Part shown: one piece after another, positions 1 to 11,925 of the stretch
Layout of the letters: each line of letters opens with the position of its first letter
Position numbering within the stretch: the first letter of the stretch is position 1
DNA from: Cryptomeria japonica
Lineage: Eukaryota > Streptophyta > Pinopsida > Cupressales > Cupressaceae
Direction: 5' to 3'
Assembly (NCBI RefSeq): GCF_030272615.1
Contig: NC_081414.1
Coordinates: 656,404,292-656,468,291 of the forward strand
DNA length: 64,000 nt
Notes under the pieces: generated by a model
Database searches by the model: none
Told to the model about the DNA's origin: nothing
Seen by the model: the letters and a program-made list of their open reading frames with translations, nothing else
Position numbers and translations under genes: made by a program

Positions 1-670
1 TCTTGAGAAGACTTCATATAATTCACACTTTCACTTTGCAGGAGGCTCCCTTCAATTGCTTGTGGATGGATTGGATCCCATCAAATGAGGAAAGAAAAGG
101 TTGTTTTCTATAATAGGCCGACCTAGAAATGATATACTTTCACACCAAGTCAGGTTTGAAAATTATAATACAACCAAATCACGATCCCAAAAATCAAGGA
201 GAAAAAGTAGGGATTGATGTGATTCACATCGATCCAACCAACGTTTTTTCCAATTTTTTAGGGATGCAAGGTATTGTGATGATAAGGTGATCCCCAAGTG
301 GGTGTGGTAATTAAAGGAGTTTAGATATGTGGAATTGGGCATTGAAGGTTTAAATAGGATTTAATTAGGTATTTTGATGAATTAATTAATTGAAGGAATA
401 AAAAGAGACACAGTTAGGGTAAAGGGCCCAATTTAATGATGTGTAGAATGATAAAAGAAGACTTTAGATTTAATTAAATTGATTAATTAAATGGTAAAAG
501 AGAATTTTCTGACATAGGCCGACACAAGGAAAGGTTTCATGCTCAAATTTTTAATAGGGAAAAGGGTTCAAAATAGGCCCCAATTTGGGAGGACCACAAC
601 ATGGTATCATGGGCTTGGTGAGGACCAAGGTGCCACGCCCTTGTCATACCCCATATTTGGGCCAAGGTTA
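1..670 (-). repeat. Truncated LTR of the E3 family (gypsy-like)
   Basis: This stretch is colinear with 24901-25668, the left LTR of element E3, and with 56370-57128, its right LTR. It is cut by the window edge. It lacks about 77 bases present at 25427-25505 and a short piece after position 100. The last five bases, GGTTA (666-670), are the same target that copia E4 used inside E3. Minus strand is assigned because E3 reads that way. Confidence 0.85.
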
Positions 671-1072
671 TGTTGAACACAATGTACCACTGAGAGAGGG
701 GTGAATCAATGGTTCATAAATTCCTTTCCTTTTTAAAACAAGCTTAGAATACCAGTTACTATCCTAATCACTTAAACAGTCAAACTGGTAAGACAAATGA
801 GGATACCAAAAAAAAAAACACATAAATTCAACCCACAACACCAGATGTACGAGGAAAAAAGAATATGGGGAAAAATTGATGAGAAATGTTGTTGGAGACT
901 ACTGCTCCAATCCAGCCTCACAAGTGAAACAATGAATTAAAAAGATTTAGGGCACCAGCCCCTGCACCAAGCTCCAACTTGGTGATGTATATTAAAATAC
1001 AATTTTGATACAGTTATACAATCTGGTTGTAAATGAGTTTTGCAACACTTTATCAAATAGATTTTTGGTTTC
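671..1072 (-). repeat. Truncated copia LTR of the E4 family
   Basis: The stretch begins TGTTGAACAC exactly like the E4 LTR at 25669 and stays alignable to about 26070 of that LTR, then stops abruptly near 1062-1072 in unrelated sequence. Only about the first 400 of roughly 1590 LTR bases remain. The left junction is at the same GGTTA site, in the same LTR family and orientation, as E4, so a duplicated E3-E4 junction is more likely than a second independent hit. Confidence 0.8.
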
Positions 1073-2110
1073 TTGGCATTAGGATCCTATTATCTTGCAC
1101 CCCTAAGAAGTTGGCCTAAAATTATTTGGATGAGTGCACCTCGAGCATCCCAATCTGACAAATTTATCTATGAGTTGTAGGAGGATAAAAAGGTAGTCAT
1201 ATCCTATTCAAATCTATCTCTATGCAAAAAAAAAAAAAATCTAAGTCAACTATCCATAAAATTAAACTTGGAATCTCATATACATAGCAATTCTTTCCTG
1301 ATCTGTGATATCTATCTAAAATTATCAATTGAAGGTGACAATTGGAGATATCCTTATGAAGTAATGGTGCTAATTTTAGGAGGAATTTCAGATCTAAAAA
1401 ATTTTCATTGTCAAATCTTCATCAATATTCATTAACCATAGAAGCTTCAAGAGATATTGGATGAAAATAGGGAATGATCAACCAATGATTGGATTGTACC
1501 TCTTCTTAAGGGATTTGGTATGGTTTCATATTGTTCTCAACATTTATTTCATTAAGCTTTAGATTTATATTTTTTTGTTCAGGTTATGTAATTAATATGT
1601 TATTGCACTCAAATCATATCATTTAGGCTTTTCGTCTAGTATATTTGAGTAGACTCTAGATTTGATTTATGCACTTTAGCTCATAGCAATCTTAGACACA
1701 CTTAAGGTTCAAGATAACACACACTATTCCAATTTAAGTACTTACAATTTGAGGAGGTGGAAATCACCAAAACAGGTGGTTAAGAAAGGAAAACCTTTAT
1801 ATAGCCATGCCCCCCTACCCTCTTTCTATTTTGCAAGTGCAACTATAGGTTTGTGAAAAAGACAAAAGATCCTCAGGCATATATAGATTAGTACCATAAA
1901 TTAGGAGAAAAATACCCTAGATCAGGGCACTTTAGGCTCCCCTATCAAAGACCAGGGTACTCCAGGAATCCTAGTCCTTAGAAGTCTACACCAAATTTGG
2001 GGTGAGTAGAGTATAAGGTATTAGAAGGTCTTTGTTGAGTTTATGTGCAAAAGTTAGAAGACCAGAGCAATTTGGGTGAGCCGATGAAGTGAATTTGGCC
2101 CTAGAGTTTA
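1073..2110 (+). repeat. Degenerate LTR fragment of the E8 type
   Basis: Parts of this stretch match the LTR of E8 (62090-62900) in the same order: the TTGGTATGRTTTCATRTT block (about 1512 against 62512), a 13-base palindrome GGTGGAAATCACC (1756-1768 against 62753-62765), then the TAGCCAT block. Between these blocks alignment is poor. The borders are uncertain and no target duplication was found. Confidence 0.5.
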
Positions 2111-3815
2111 GTAGCAGGTGCACCTCAATATTTAAAGTTCATTTCTATACTTGTTACGAAGTTTTTTTTTCTGTGCATTAGTTTGTTATAATATTTTAGA
2201 TTTTCATTTTCATCATATCTAGATCTTAGTTGAATATCATTTCAAATTTATACCATTTCCAAAGAAGAAAAGGAATAGAATCCCTAATGTACCATTTGAC
2301 TCTTTTTGTGAAGAGTTAGTCAAATTCACTCACATCTTTGTGGCTTGATATTCTAATGTTTGTGTGAAAGTGCATCTTAACCCTAATAATACCTTGCTCC
2401 ATTTTCATCCTAAACAACTATTAGTATTAAAATTACTTCGTCTACTTTGTTTATGGGATATACTACATCTTCCTCTCCCATGTGATGAAACAAAAACATT
2501 GAGAAGAATCCAAGGTTTAATATTATGTTATATGTAGTAAGCCTTTATGTGATGCAATAAAAAGGGAGAAATTAGATATGCATTGTGCAAAAAGTATAAA
2601 TTAAATTATACTAAATTATATACATTCTTATATATACAACCATTACGTTACTCACTTAAGTCATCGTCTTTATCTCATTTGAATCTAATTTGAATATGAT
2701 TCACACTTTTATCTCCTACTTTTACCTTGTTTGTACAGCCTCTCAAAATATTTTTTATAATTCAAGGTTCCATCATATATTTTTATAATAATATTAAAAT
2801 ATCCTATTCTCAAGGATTTATCTTTCAATTTTATGAAATTTTACCCTTTTATAGTTTTTTTAAGAATATTAGACATGAATTAGGTCTCTTTACATTTTAT
2901 ATAATGGATATACGAGTCTAGAAATAGTTGAAATTTTATTTGTATTACCTCAAAACCTTCTAAATCTAGCCAAAACTACCATTAGATCATACTCTACATT
3001 ACTCCTACTACCATTTTATAAGCCTGTAGTAGTTTGATCGTACCTACACTATTACACACTATCCATTGTTTATCCTTTCACCAATTTCCCATACTCTTCT
3101 ATATTACCTTCATTGCTATCTCATCCACCACTATCCATCTAATCAGAACAAACATCCAACATCCATCCATTCCCATGAATATGGTAACACTTTTCACAGC
3201 CATGATTCACATACACATCAAAATGGCCTTCGACTTTCTCTTAATCCATCTTCTAGCTTACATCTACTAATTCATAATAAGAATTAACAATAGAATAGAG
3301 TAGAAGTAAGAATCAATAGGAAAGGTAATGATGATATCAAAGATGGTCAATATATACCATGGATTTATTATCACATGAAGAGAATCAGTATATGAGCATC
3401 ACTTCTATTTTAACTATATCTAATAACTCTTAAGTGTTATGATATAGAATTATTATTTTTATTACCCTTGTTGGGACTTCAATGTGTAATTCCATTTTTC
3501 TTGTCCCTCACCTTCTCAATAATAAATCAGTTAAAAAATAATCACTTATAACCACTACAAGATAGTATAAGTTGATATCCCATGTGATTCAACTTTTTGT
3601 AAGTATTGCCTTGTGTCATTCCCCATGTGCTAATAGTTGCAAGAAGTAAAAAAGTTGTAATTTTGAGGTAATTTCTAATCAAAGCCTATCTCTATTCGAG
3701 TTGTTGGAAATTTAAACTTGTAGTTTTATCCATCTTGATATATCATTCACTCATCTTCACCTTTTCCCTCTACTCTTATCAATTCATCAAACTTCACCTT
3801 CTTGGTATGCCTTTT
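2111..3815. other. AT-rich stretch without recognised feature
   Basis: Only short open frames (at most 78 codons) with low-complexity composition are present. I saw no domain, no RNA gene and no match to the other repeats in the window. It forms the left flank of E1, and its last five bases (3816-3820, CTCTC) are the E1 target duplication. Confidence 0.5.
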
Positions 3816-3820
3816 CTCTC

Positions 3821-5001
3821 TGTGATGTAGTGAAAAATTAGGGTTTCACCAAATGATATAGTAAAACCCTTGAGTTTTACTTAGAAACCAATTAAATTAA
3901 AGAGGGGTGAACCCTATAGATCTAGCCTCAAATCATCAGGGATAGAGCTGAGAATTCCTATGGGATTCATTGGATTAGGTTTTAATACCCTCTTTTAAAT
4001 TAAATTGTGAAAATGCTGAAATTAGGGTAAATGTGTTGAAATTCTAGTAATTATGCATAAACAATCAACTACAATCATCAGATAGAGCCGCAAACTTGGA
4101 TATGAGAAATATGAGGGTGTCCAAATTTATTCCTAAAAGGTCATCAAAAAATGTCGAGACTATAATGGCCATCGCTTTGGTCCTCGACACTTTTTGCCAT
4201 CCAAAGGGGAACTTATTCATCTCTGTGAATAAAATTGATCCTAAGAGTTACAACTTTGTATGTGTTCCTAGACATAGTAGAGAAGGGAAATTGGTTGGGA
4301 ATAGGGGTTTGCCTTAGGTCAAACCCTGGTATTGGAATTAACCAAATTAAATGTAATTGAATTGTTGTAATGGAAATGATTTCCTTTTGAGGGGAATGCA
4401 TAAAATGTTTGGAACACTAATGTTATATCTTTTTATGGAATTTTATTTATCTACACAAGGAATTAGGGTTTCATGTAGTCTTCATAAACATAGAACACGA
4501 ATATCAACTCCAATGCTTGAATATTGACCTTACTTCTACTCCAATGATTGAAAAAATACTGATTGCTTGATCACTTGAATTTGAATGAATGCTTGATTGC
4601 TTGAATTTTTCAATTGATCGAATGTATATCAAAATGAGATGTGTAAACCTCTTTTCATACATGCTTGTCAAAAAATAACTTAATTTTTTGACATGAGATG
4701 ATATGTGAGATCGAGGTCCCCACTATAATCATGTTACCGTTGCGAGGCCCAAAAATGGGCTTTGATTGGGAGGACTAGAGCACTAGGTGCTCTAGTCTTT
4801 GAGGACCAAATTCCTAGCAACTTAGTTTTGATAAATCAAGGACACAAGAAGTTGGGGAATAAAGTGTGCATGATGAAAATTTTTAGCGTAGTGCATAGTG
4901 TGAAAATAATTAGGGCTCCAATCAAGGCTTGAGACACAAACACCAAGGTGAGGGCCCAAATCAGGACAAAATTGTAACTAAGTATAATTTAGGATGCTAC
5001 A
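3821..5001 (-). repeat. E1 3' LTR
   Basis: The LTR starts TGTGATGTAGTG and ends GATGCTACA on plus, and aligns along its length with 9502-10657. It contains an 11-bp perfect hairpin (4773-4783 with 4787-4797, 3-base loop). Blocks near 4190-4320 match the E3 LTR, showing that E1 and E3 are related families. Confidence 0.85.
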
Positions 5002-5017
5002 TTTAACCTCCACTTTA
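5002..5017 (-). other. E1 polypurine tract
   Basis: Read on minus, AAAGTGGAGGTTAAA directly precedes the 3' LTR, the expected place for plus-strand priming. It matches the tract of E3 at 45241-45257 in form. Confidence 0.7.
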
Positions 5018-5653
5018 GCAACAGTATGAGACTAAAAATTCTCTTAGTGAAGTACAAAGGCTTGCTCTAAAAAGCTTTTATGAAGCCACCAAAGAGACAA
5101 GATACACCAAGCCTCCAATGGGATTTAGGATCTTACTACTTCAATATCAAGATAAAAGGGACATCATAAGAGATAGAGAGAAATATAATGACTACTAGAG
5201 CCTAGTAGGGTTCACTTACTTTTAATCATAAAAAAAAAATACCAAATAACAAAGAAAAAGGGTCATCTTGCAAAGTAACTTGAGTATTAAGATATGTGAA
5301 AGTGTATGCAAAAAGTCAAACAATGAGCAAAGTGTATTCCCCCACGTTAAACTAATTGCATATGTCTCATTGGGAGAAATTTCTTTAAGGTAGCATGCAT
5401 AAAAATAAAAAAAATGTTACCACAATGATATGCCCCCCAAAAAAGGAAAAATCAAAGCATAATGGTCAGAAAACATATAAGGGTTCTACTAAATTTGGGA
5501 TCAGTATGCTCTTATGATAAATAATGTATATATATTTTCATTGAATTTAACTCATCCCCCAAAGTAAGTAGAACCATAATCGAAGAAGGGCGCATGCATC
5601 TTTTGAGTCAATATGGAAGAGATCAAAAGAGATCTCACAGCTTTGCATTGTCC

Positions 5654-8600
5654 TCAAGTAAGCAAAACTAAGGACAACAAATAGAAGAATTGATAAATAA
5701 ATGGAGGAATGTTACGAACAAGAAAGAGAGGAGAGAGAGAGAATCTATGGCATGAATTAAGGTAATCAAGAAAATCATCCACCTCCCAATCTTTTTGAAC
5801 ATATTTTTGGGAAGATGGACAAGATGAAAGAGGAGTAACTTCAAGCATGGCAGATGGAGCTATTGCAAGTTTCAAACAAGGACCATTCTCTAATGATGAA
5901 CCACTTTGTCTGTTACCAAGAGGTAAGAATAATTCTTTTGAAAATTGTTTAGATTAATCAAAGTCAACATCAACATGATCATATTAATCATTAGAATCAT
6001 TAGTATCATCATTGTTAGCATGAACATCATTTTCATCCTTTTCTTTGTCAAGATTGATAAAAATAGGATCTCTAATATGAATAGAACATGAACCATCATC
6101 TTTCTCAATAATTTTTAATCTTGGAGATTTAGGTTGAAATTCCTCCTTCTGGTTAGACGAAGGCTAGAAAAATGGGACCAAGTCAATGTATGATGTCTTT
6201 GGGGGGGGAAAGGTTTGAGAATAAAGTTCATGAGCCCTAGCATGGCATCTTTGTCGGTGTTCCCTCACACAATTCTTTCTTTTAGTTTTAGTTGAGGGTT
6301 GTAAAAGTTTAGGATCAATGCACATAGGTTTATTCTCTTTTTTTAAAGGAGGAATGTGAGAAGGTCTAATAGGTTGAAAGAAAGGAGATGTTAGACACTT
6401 CCCTTTGCAAGATGTAGGAGCTAGGACTACAACATAATGAGGAGGAATATAAGGTGTAGAAAGGAGATAGGGTCCATCATGAGGAGTAGGAGTAATTGTT
6501 CTAGGATCTCTAGGCTTACTCAAAGATAAGATCATCTCATTCTTCCACTTTTGATAAGATTGAAAGAGAGAATCACTACGAGGCTTAAAAGGCTCAACTT
6601 TTTTAGGCCAAAAATAATCAAAGTTAACATATCTATGTCTCACTATGGGTTGATACATGCTATGATTGTTTGTTATGATTTTGTCATAATGAGGAAATTT
6701 TAAGCATTTATGAATAGTAGAAGGCATATATTTCATGGATGAGAGCCAAGGATGTCCCAACATCACACAAAATAGATCCAATGTTGGAATAATAGAAAAA
6801 ATGATATCTAAGCACTTAGTACCAACCTCAACAAGAATAACTTAATAGAACCAATCATAGGGTAAGAGAAACCATCATACACCTTAACCACTACATCCAA
6901 TTTATCATATGTTACTTGATGCAATTGTAAGGTATAAAGATATTCTTTAATTATCACATTCACCATACACGTTGGATCAATAAGAACCCCTCATGAGAGT
7001 TTTCTATTGATATTCACAGTGATATATAGTGGTCCATTAGGTGCATTAATAGTCTTACTAGGATCAAAGGTAATGCATAGGTGCTTCAGAGGTTTAGGTT
7101 TATAAAAAATATTCACCACATTCAAGGCCAAGGTCATTGGGAGAAAAATCAAGATGCTCTGACTCAACCATATTAGTAGAATGGGAAGGAAAAGGATTAG
7201 TAAAGATTTGGAGATTTTGATTAGGAGCTACAAATTTGTTTCCTTTGTCATTTACACCTACTACGAATATGGTATTGTTATCAATAAAGCCTTCAATCTT
7301 AATCCTTAATGAATAACACTTTTCAATGCCATGACTAGGTAGAAAAGGTTTGGATGTATCAATTGACTTGATGGGAGGAAGTTTCAACACTTTTTTTAAC
7401 AATTGTGTCATAATATTATGCAAAGACTTGGAAAGAGGAGTAAATTCTTTTCTAAAGTATTTGGATAAAGGAGGTACATTTGATGTCGCAGCTGCTACTT
7501 GATTATTGATGTTGTCATTGAAATTGATGTATCTCTTGTTTGTTTTAAACTTCACAAAATATTGTTGAGTGTGTTTTCATTCTTATCAACTAGAGCCATT
7601 GAAGGTGATGATTCAAATTGACACACTTAAAGCTAGGATAATTATGAAGCATTGTGCACAACTACATAAAGGAGAAAAATTTGAAAAGAGAAGTTTATTC
7701 TTAATGTCTTTTTGTAAATTAAAAAAAAAAACTTCTTTGAGAATCTTGATTAGACATAGGATAAGCAATTTGAGAATACAAATGTTTATATCTACCAATT
7801 AAATTAGTTACTTTTTCTTTAACACCTTGCTTACAAAGAATCAAATTAGTTGAAGTAATTTTAGGACCAATATTATTGTGAAATTGTTAAATGAAAGCAT
7901 TAGATAATTATTGAAATGATGTAATATAACAAGGAGGCAAAGAACAATATCATTGCAAAGCTTATTCCCTAAATTTTCTAGTAAACAATTTAGCCAAAAG
8001 GCTTTGATCATGAGAAAAGTCACTACACAAAGTTTGAAATTTTTTCACATGACCCAAGTCATAACTTTTTCTATTGTAAAGCTCCAATTGAGGGACTTCC
8101 ATATGTTTAGGAGGGACAACATGGAGAATGTCATCAGATAATGGGCTCACAACATCAAATGTGGGTACGTTACACTTAGATTGGGTAATGGAAGATAGTT
8201 GTTGTTGCAAGGATGAAATGGTTTGGGCTAAGTTGTTGATTCTTGTTTTGGTGCATGGATTGAAATTGGACATATTGGATTGGGATGGAGGAGTAAAATT
8301 GTTGTATGTAGGTTGAGGTTGGAGTAAGTAGGTGGAACACTATGATATGTAGGTATGAGAGATGATTGGGTCACAAATGCAAGACTCATGGATTGAGGTA
8401 CATGAAAGAATTTTGATTCACAAAGTTGCCCCCTTGAGTAACATGTAACATGTGTAGGATTAATATTTTGTGTGGAAGTTGTCATGATAGAAGATGTGAA
8501 TATAGGTGCTAGGCAAGGACTTTACCATATGAATAGAATGATTAACTTATCTAGTATCTTGAGTATAACCAAGGACATGAACACAAATTTCCATAGGAAT

Positions 8601-8947
8601 GATATTAGTGTCAACAATATAAGAAAGGGCACACAATATATCAACACCAAGTTTATCACTTTGTACCATTCTTTTTAATCCTTGAATCAATGGGATTGCC
8701 TCACTTTTGGGGTATTGTTGACTCTTCCATTGTTCGAATTCATTGTCAATTTTCTCCAATTGATCAATTAAAACCCTAGTAGTGATTCATCCACATCATG
8801 AGAATTATGAAAAGAATGGGGATAAATGACATCATTTATTGGATTAGAGGAACCACCAACATTATCATGAAATAAGTTATCCAAATTAGGATCCATATCC
8901 TTAGTAATTAAACCCTGGGAAGCCTTAATTCTACAAATTCTTCTCAT
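5654..8947 (-). pseudogene. E1 gag-protease polyprotein remnant (gypsy-like)
   Basis: This is the decayed gag and aspartic protease of E1, which would form the particle and cleave the polyprotein. Reading on minus, a plausible start is the ATG at 8947 (MRRICRIKASQG). Gag core follows near 8273-7962, with a segment resembling gypsy gag (SHDQSLLAKLF). A gag C-terminal part lies at 7555-7100 (PLSKSLHNIMTQLLKKVLKL). A retropepsin region covers about 7060-6680: LIDPT stands where D-S/T-G is usual, followed by CVMLGHPWLSS, the conserved Gly-x-Pro-Trp end of the fold. A C-terminal tail ends near 5654 (KDWEVDDFLDYLNSCH). Several stops and frameshifts separate these pieces. The family is inferred from motif resemblance; a profile search would be decisive. 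Confidence 0.7.
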
Positions 8948-9485
8948 TGTAGGTAGGACTAATGGTAGTAAAACTCATGCACAAAGGAGGGAAATTTAAA
9001 TTGCAAATTAAAATTTGTGATTAAACAATGCAAAATTTTATAAAAAAGATTGATTAACCAATGAATTAAGCAATTTGATTTGTGACTTTTAAAGATAAAT
9101 GCATATAGATCATAGAATAGCATATCATAAAGATTAGATGTAAAAATTGATTTAAAAATTATGCAACCCACATGTAAGTTTAGAATTATAAATTAGGGAT
9201 TTTGTAAATTCAACTACTAAATTTATGTGATTCACTTGAAAATTAAATCTATGAATGATTTTTTTTTAATTGGAAATTGCATATAAGTAATCATATCTGA
9301 AATAATAAATCTAAATTAGACAACCCACAAGCTCAATTTTAGAATTGAAAATTAGGGTTTTGTGAATTTAACTTGTAAATTTATGTAATTCAATTAAAAA
9401 TTAAACTTGGAAATGTAAAATTGAATTTCAAAATACATAAACACTCAAATATAAGAAAATAAATCAGAAATTAAGAGTTTAAGAT
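8948..9485 (-). repeat. E1 untranslated leader with degenerate internal repeats
   Basis: The stretch lies between the primer site and gag. Units of roughly 165 bases starting CAACCCACA (9161 and 9320) share the order CAACCCACA, TTAGAATT, AAATTAGGG, TTTTGTRAATT. The leader of E3 (49240-50030) carries similar units, so the repetition is a family trait. Confidence 0.55.
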
Positions 9486-9501
9486 GTCGGGACCACAAAA
9501 A
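9486..9501 (-). other. E1 primer-binding site (decayed)
   Basis: Read on minus directly after the 5' LTR: TTTTTGTGGTCCCGAC. It matches 9 of the 13 core bases of the TGGTGAACCCAAC site found next to the LTRs of E3 and E8. Confidence 0.5.
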
Positions 9502-10657
9502 TATGATGTGGTGAAAAATTAGGGTTTCACCAAATGATATAGTAAAAGCCTTGAATTTTACTTAGAAACCAATTACATTAAAGAGGGGTGAACAGAATAG
9601 ACCTACCCTCAAATCAACAAGGATATGGCTAATAATTTCTATTGGACTCACTGGATTAGGATTTGGTACACACTTTTAAGTTGAATTGTGAAAATACTAA
9701 AATTAGGTTAAACGTGTTGAACTTTAAGTAATTATGCATAAACAGTGAGCTAAAGTCATCAGATATAGCTAGGAACTTGGATCTGAGCTATATGAGGGTG
9801 TTTGGATCTATTCCGAAAAGGTCATCCTGAAAAATCGGGACCAAAATACTTGTTGCTCTTGTCCTTCTCACTTTTTGTTATCCAAAGGGGAACTTGTTTG
9901 TCTCCATGAATAAATTCAATCCTAAGAATTACACCTTTGTACATGTTCCTGCACATAGTAGAAAAGAGAAATTGGTTTGGAATAGGGTTTTACCTTAGGT
10001 CAAACCCTAGTTTTGGAATTAACCATGAAATAAAAATGAAATGTAATTGAATTGTTGTAGTGGAAATGATTTCCTTTTGAGAAAAATGTTGAATAATATC
10101 TGAAACACTAATGTTATACCATTTTATGGCTTTTTTTTGTCTACACATGGAATTAAGGTTTCATGTAGTCTTCATAAACATAGTTAATGAACATCAACTC
10201 CAATGATTGAATCTTGACCTTACTTCTACTCCAATGATTTAAAGAAGATTGATTGCTTGGTCACTTGAATTTGAATGATTGCTTGATTTCTTGAATTTTC
10301 CAATTGATCGAATGGATATCAAAATGAGAGTGGTAAACCTCGTCTTATACATGCTTGTCGAAAACAACTTCATTTTTTGACATGAGCTGACATGAGATGT
10401 AGGCTCCCGCTATAATCATGTTACCATCGAGAGGGCCCAAAATGGGCCCTAATTGGGAGGAGTATAGTGTTAATGACTTGGTCTTGACCAATCAGGGACA
10501 TAGGAAGTTGGGGAATAAAGTGTGCATGATGAAAATTTTGAGCTTAGTGCATGGTGTGAGAAGAGTCAAGGCTCTGATCAGACCTTGGGACATGAACGCC
10601 AAGGTGATGGCTGAAATGAGGGAAAAATTGGAAGAGAGTGCAATCTTGGATGCTACA
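9502..10657 (-). repeat. E1 5' LTR
   Basis: This is the partner of 3821-5001 (1156 against 1181 bases). Its outer plus-strand end is TATGATG where the other LTR has TGTGATG, a single transition in the terminal dinucleotide. A 108-codon open frame inside it (10418-10744) runs out of the LTR into flanking DNA and is not considered a gene. Confidence 0.85.
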
Positions 10658-10662
10658 CTCTC

Positions 10663-11199
10663 ATGCCCACCTCTCATTTGTTTCATATTAAAAATTTTCC
10701 TTTCTTTTGAATCATTTGAACATCCCCTAATTTTTGACTCTTGACTCAATTTTTCCTTAAGTTGTTCATTAGAGTTAGAGTTGTAGGATTTCCTCTACTT
10801 GCGTACTTGTTTCCTATGATCCTAATCAAACATGTTTAAAAGTTTTAAAATCATATTTGAAAATTCTAAACATCCCTTCACATCATGTATTCTTCACCTA
10901 CTTGAAGCTCCTAATTCTTAAACCTTTTCATTAAGTACTCTTTTAGAGTTGGATTTTTAACTTTCCATCTCCCCAACTACTTTTCATAATGTATATTTGA
11001 TTCCAACCTATGACATTCTAAAATTATCTCAACTTTTTGGGATTGTTTTATTAGACTCCCCCCATTCCACACACCTTAATTGTATGAGTTATCTTTGACC
11101 ATTGAAGTTTGACACTCCAACATATTTTACTGTCCAAACTCACCTACCCCCTATACAGACTAAAGATAATCTATGATTAAATTAGATATAGTGAACACT
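10663..11199. other. Flank between E1 and the BTB repeat unit; no gene seen
   Basis: AT-rich DNA with no recognisable coding or repeat match inside the window. From about 11130 weak similarity to 57930-57960 (reverse) begins, where the BTB-bearing duplicated unit starts. Confidence 0.4.
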
Positions 11200-11857
11200 A
11201 TGAAAATGTTTGTCCACCTAGAAATCATTATTCATCAAAGGGTTTATATTTTCATATACTAGTTATGATAATAATGACAAAATTAATCCAAAATTTCATA
11301 AGGGATTTGTTGAAACTCTAAAGTAGCTTGTTCTTAACTTTTTTAGGAATCATTATTTAATCAAAATGGCATAAATTTGAGTATATTTAAATGTATTTCT
11401 ACCTCATATTGCATTTAATATCACACTTAAGGTTTTTAATCTTGATGGTTTTCAATTCATCTCTTAGAAAAATATTTGTAACAAACTTTGTAGCTCAACC
11501 ATACCATATTGCTCCAAATTCAAAGGCATCATTAATGTAAAATAAATTTGTGTGTTTGAATACTGTTACTCATTTATTCCTATGATATGTTTACTCACTT
11601 CCTATTAGTTATCATGTGATTTTGAAATTAATCATAATACAACAAATAGTGAGTTGGCCATGATGGGTTTTCTCACATCATCTAGGTTTTTATCATTCTT
11701 AGATTATCTACAAGTTGTATATCAAAATGATAGTTATACATATACTAATTTAACTTTTCATGTAATGGTTAGTCATCTACGAGTCTACTAATCTATAAAT
11801 TAATTCTAGTGCATTAATAGATGTGCAATTGAACTATAAATCAATTGAATATATTAT

Positions 11858-11868
<11 letters not shown>

Positions 11869-11922
<54 letters not shown>
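11869..11922. repeat. (AT)27 microsatellite
   Basis: An uninterrupted AT dinucleotide run of about 54 bases inside arm A. Arm B has no comparable run at the equivalent place, so it expanded after the duplication. Confidence 0.95.

Positions 11923-11925
<3 letters not shown>

Larger units (their letters stand above)
3821..10657 (-). mobile_element. E1: gypsy-like LTR element with gag-protease only
   Basis: Two related LTRs (3821-5001 and 9502-10657) flank 4.5 kb of internal DNA. The element is bordered by the perfect 5-bp target duplication CTCTC (3816-3820 and 10658-10662). Coding remnants, polypurine tract and primer site all place the coding strand on minus, so the right LTR is the 5' LTR. 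The internal region shows gag and retropepsin remnants, then goes straight to the polypurine tract. No reverse transcriptase, RNase H or integrase motif was seen in any frame. This is the layout of a non-autonomous gag-carrying element that would depend on a partner for reverse transcription. Confidence 0.85.

Noticed and set aside
3034-3270. 78-codon frame in the left flank
   Set aside because: Low-complexity Ile/His/Thr-rich translation, overlapped by another frame of similar length; no support.
10418-10744. 108-codon frame
   Set aside because: It starts in the E1 LTR and ends in the flank, so it is a chance frame across an insertion border.
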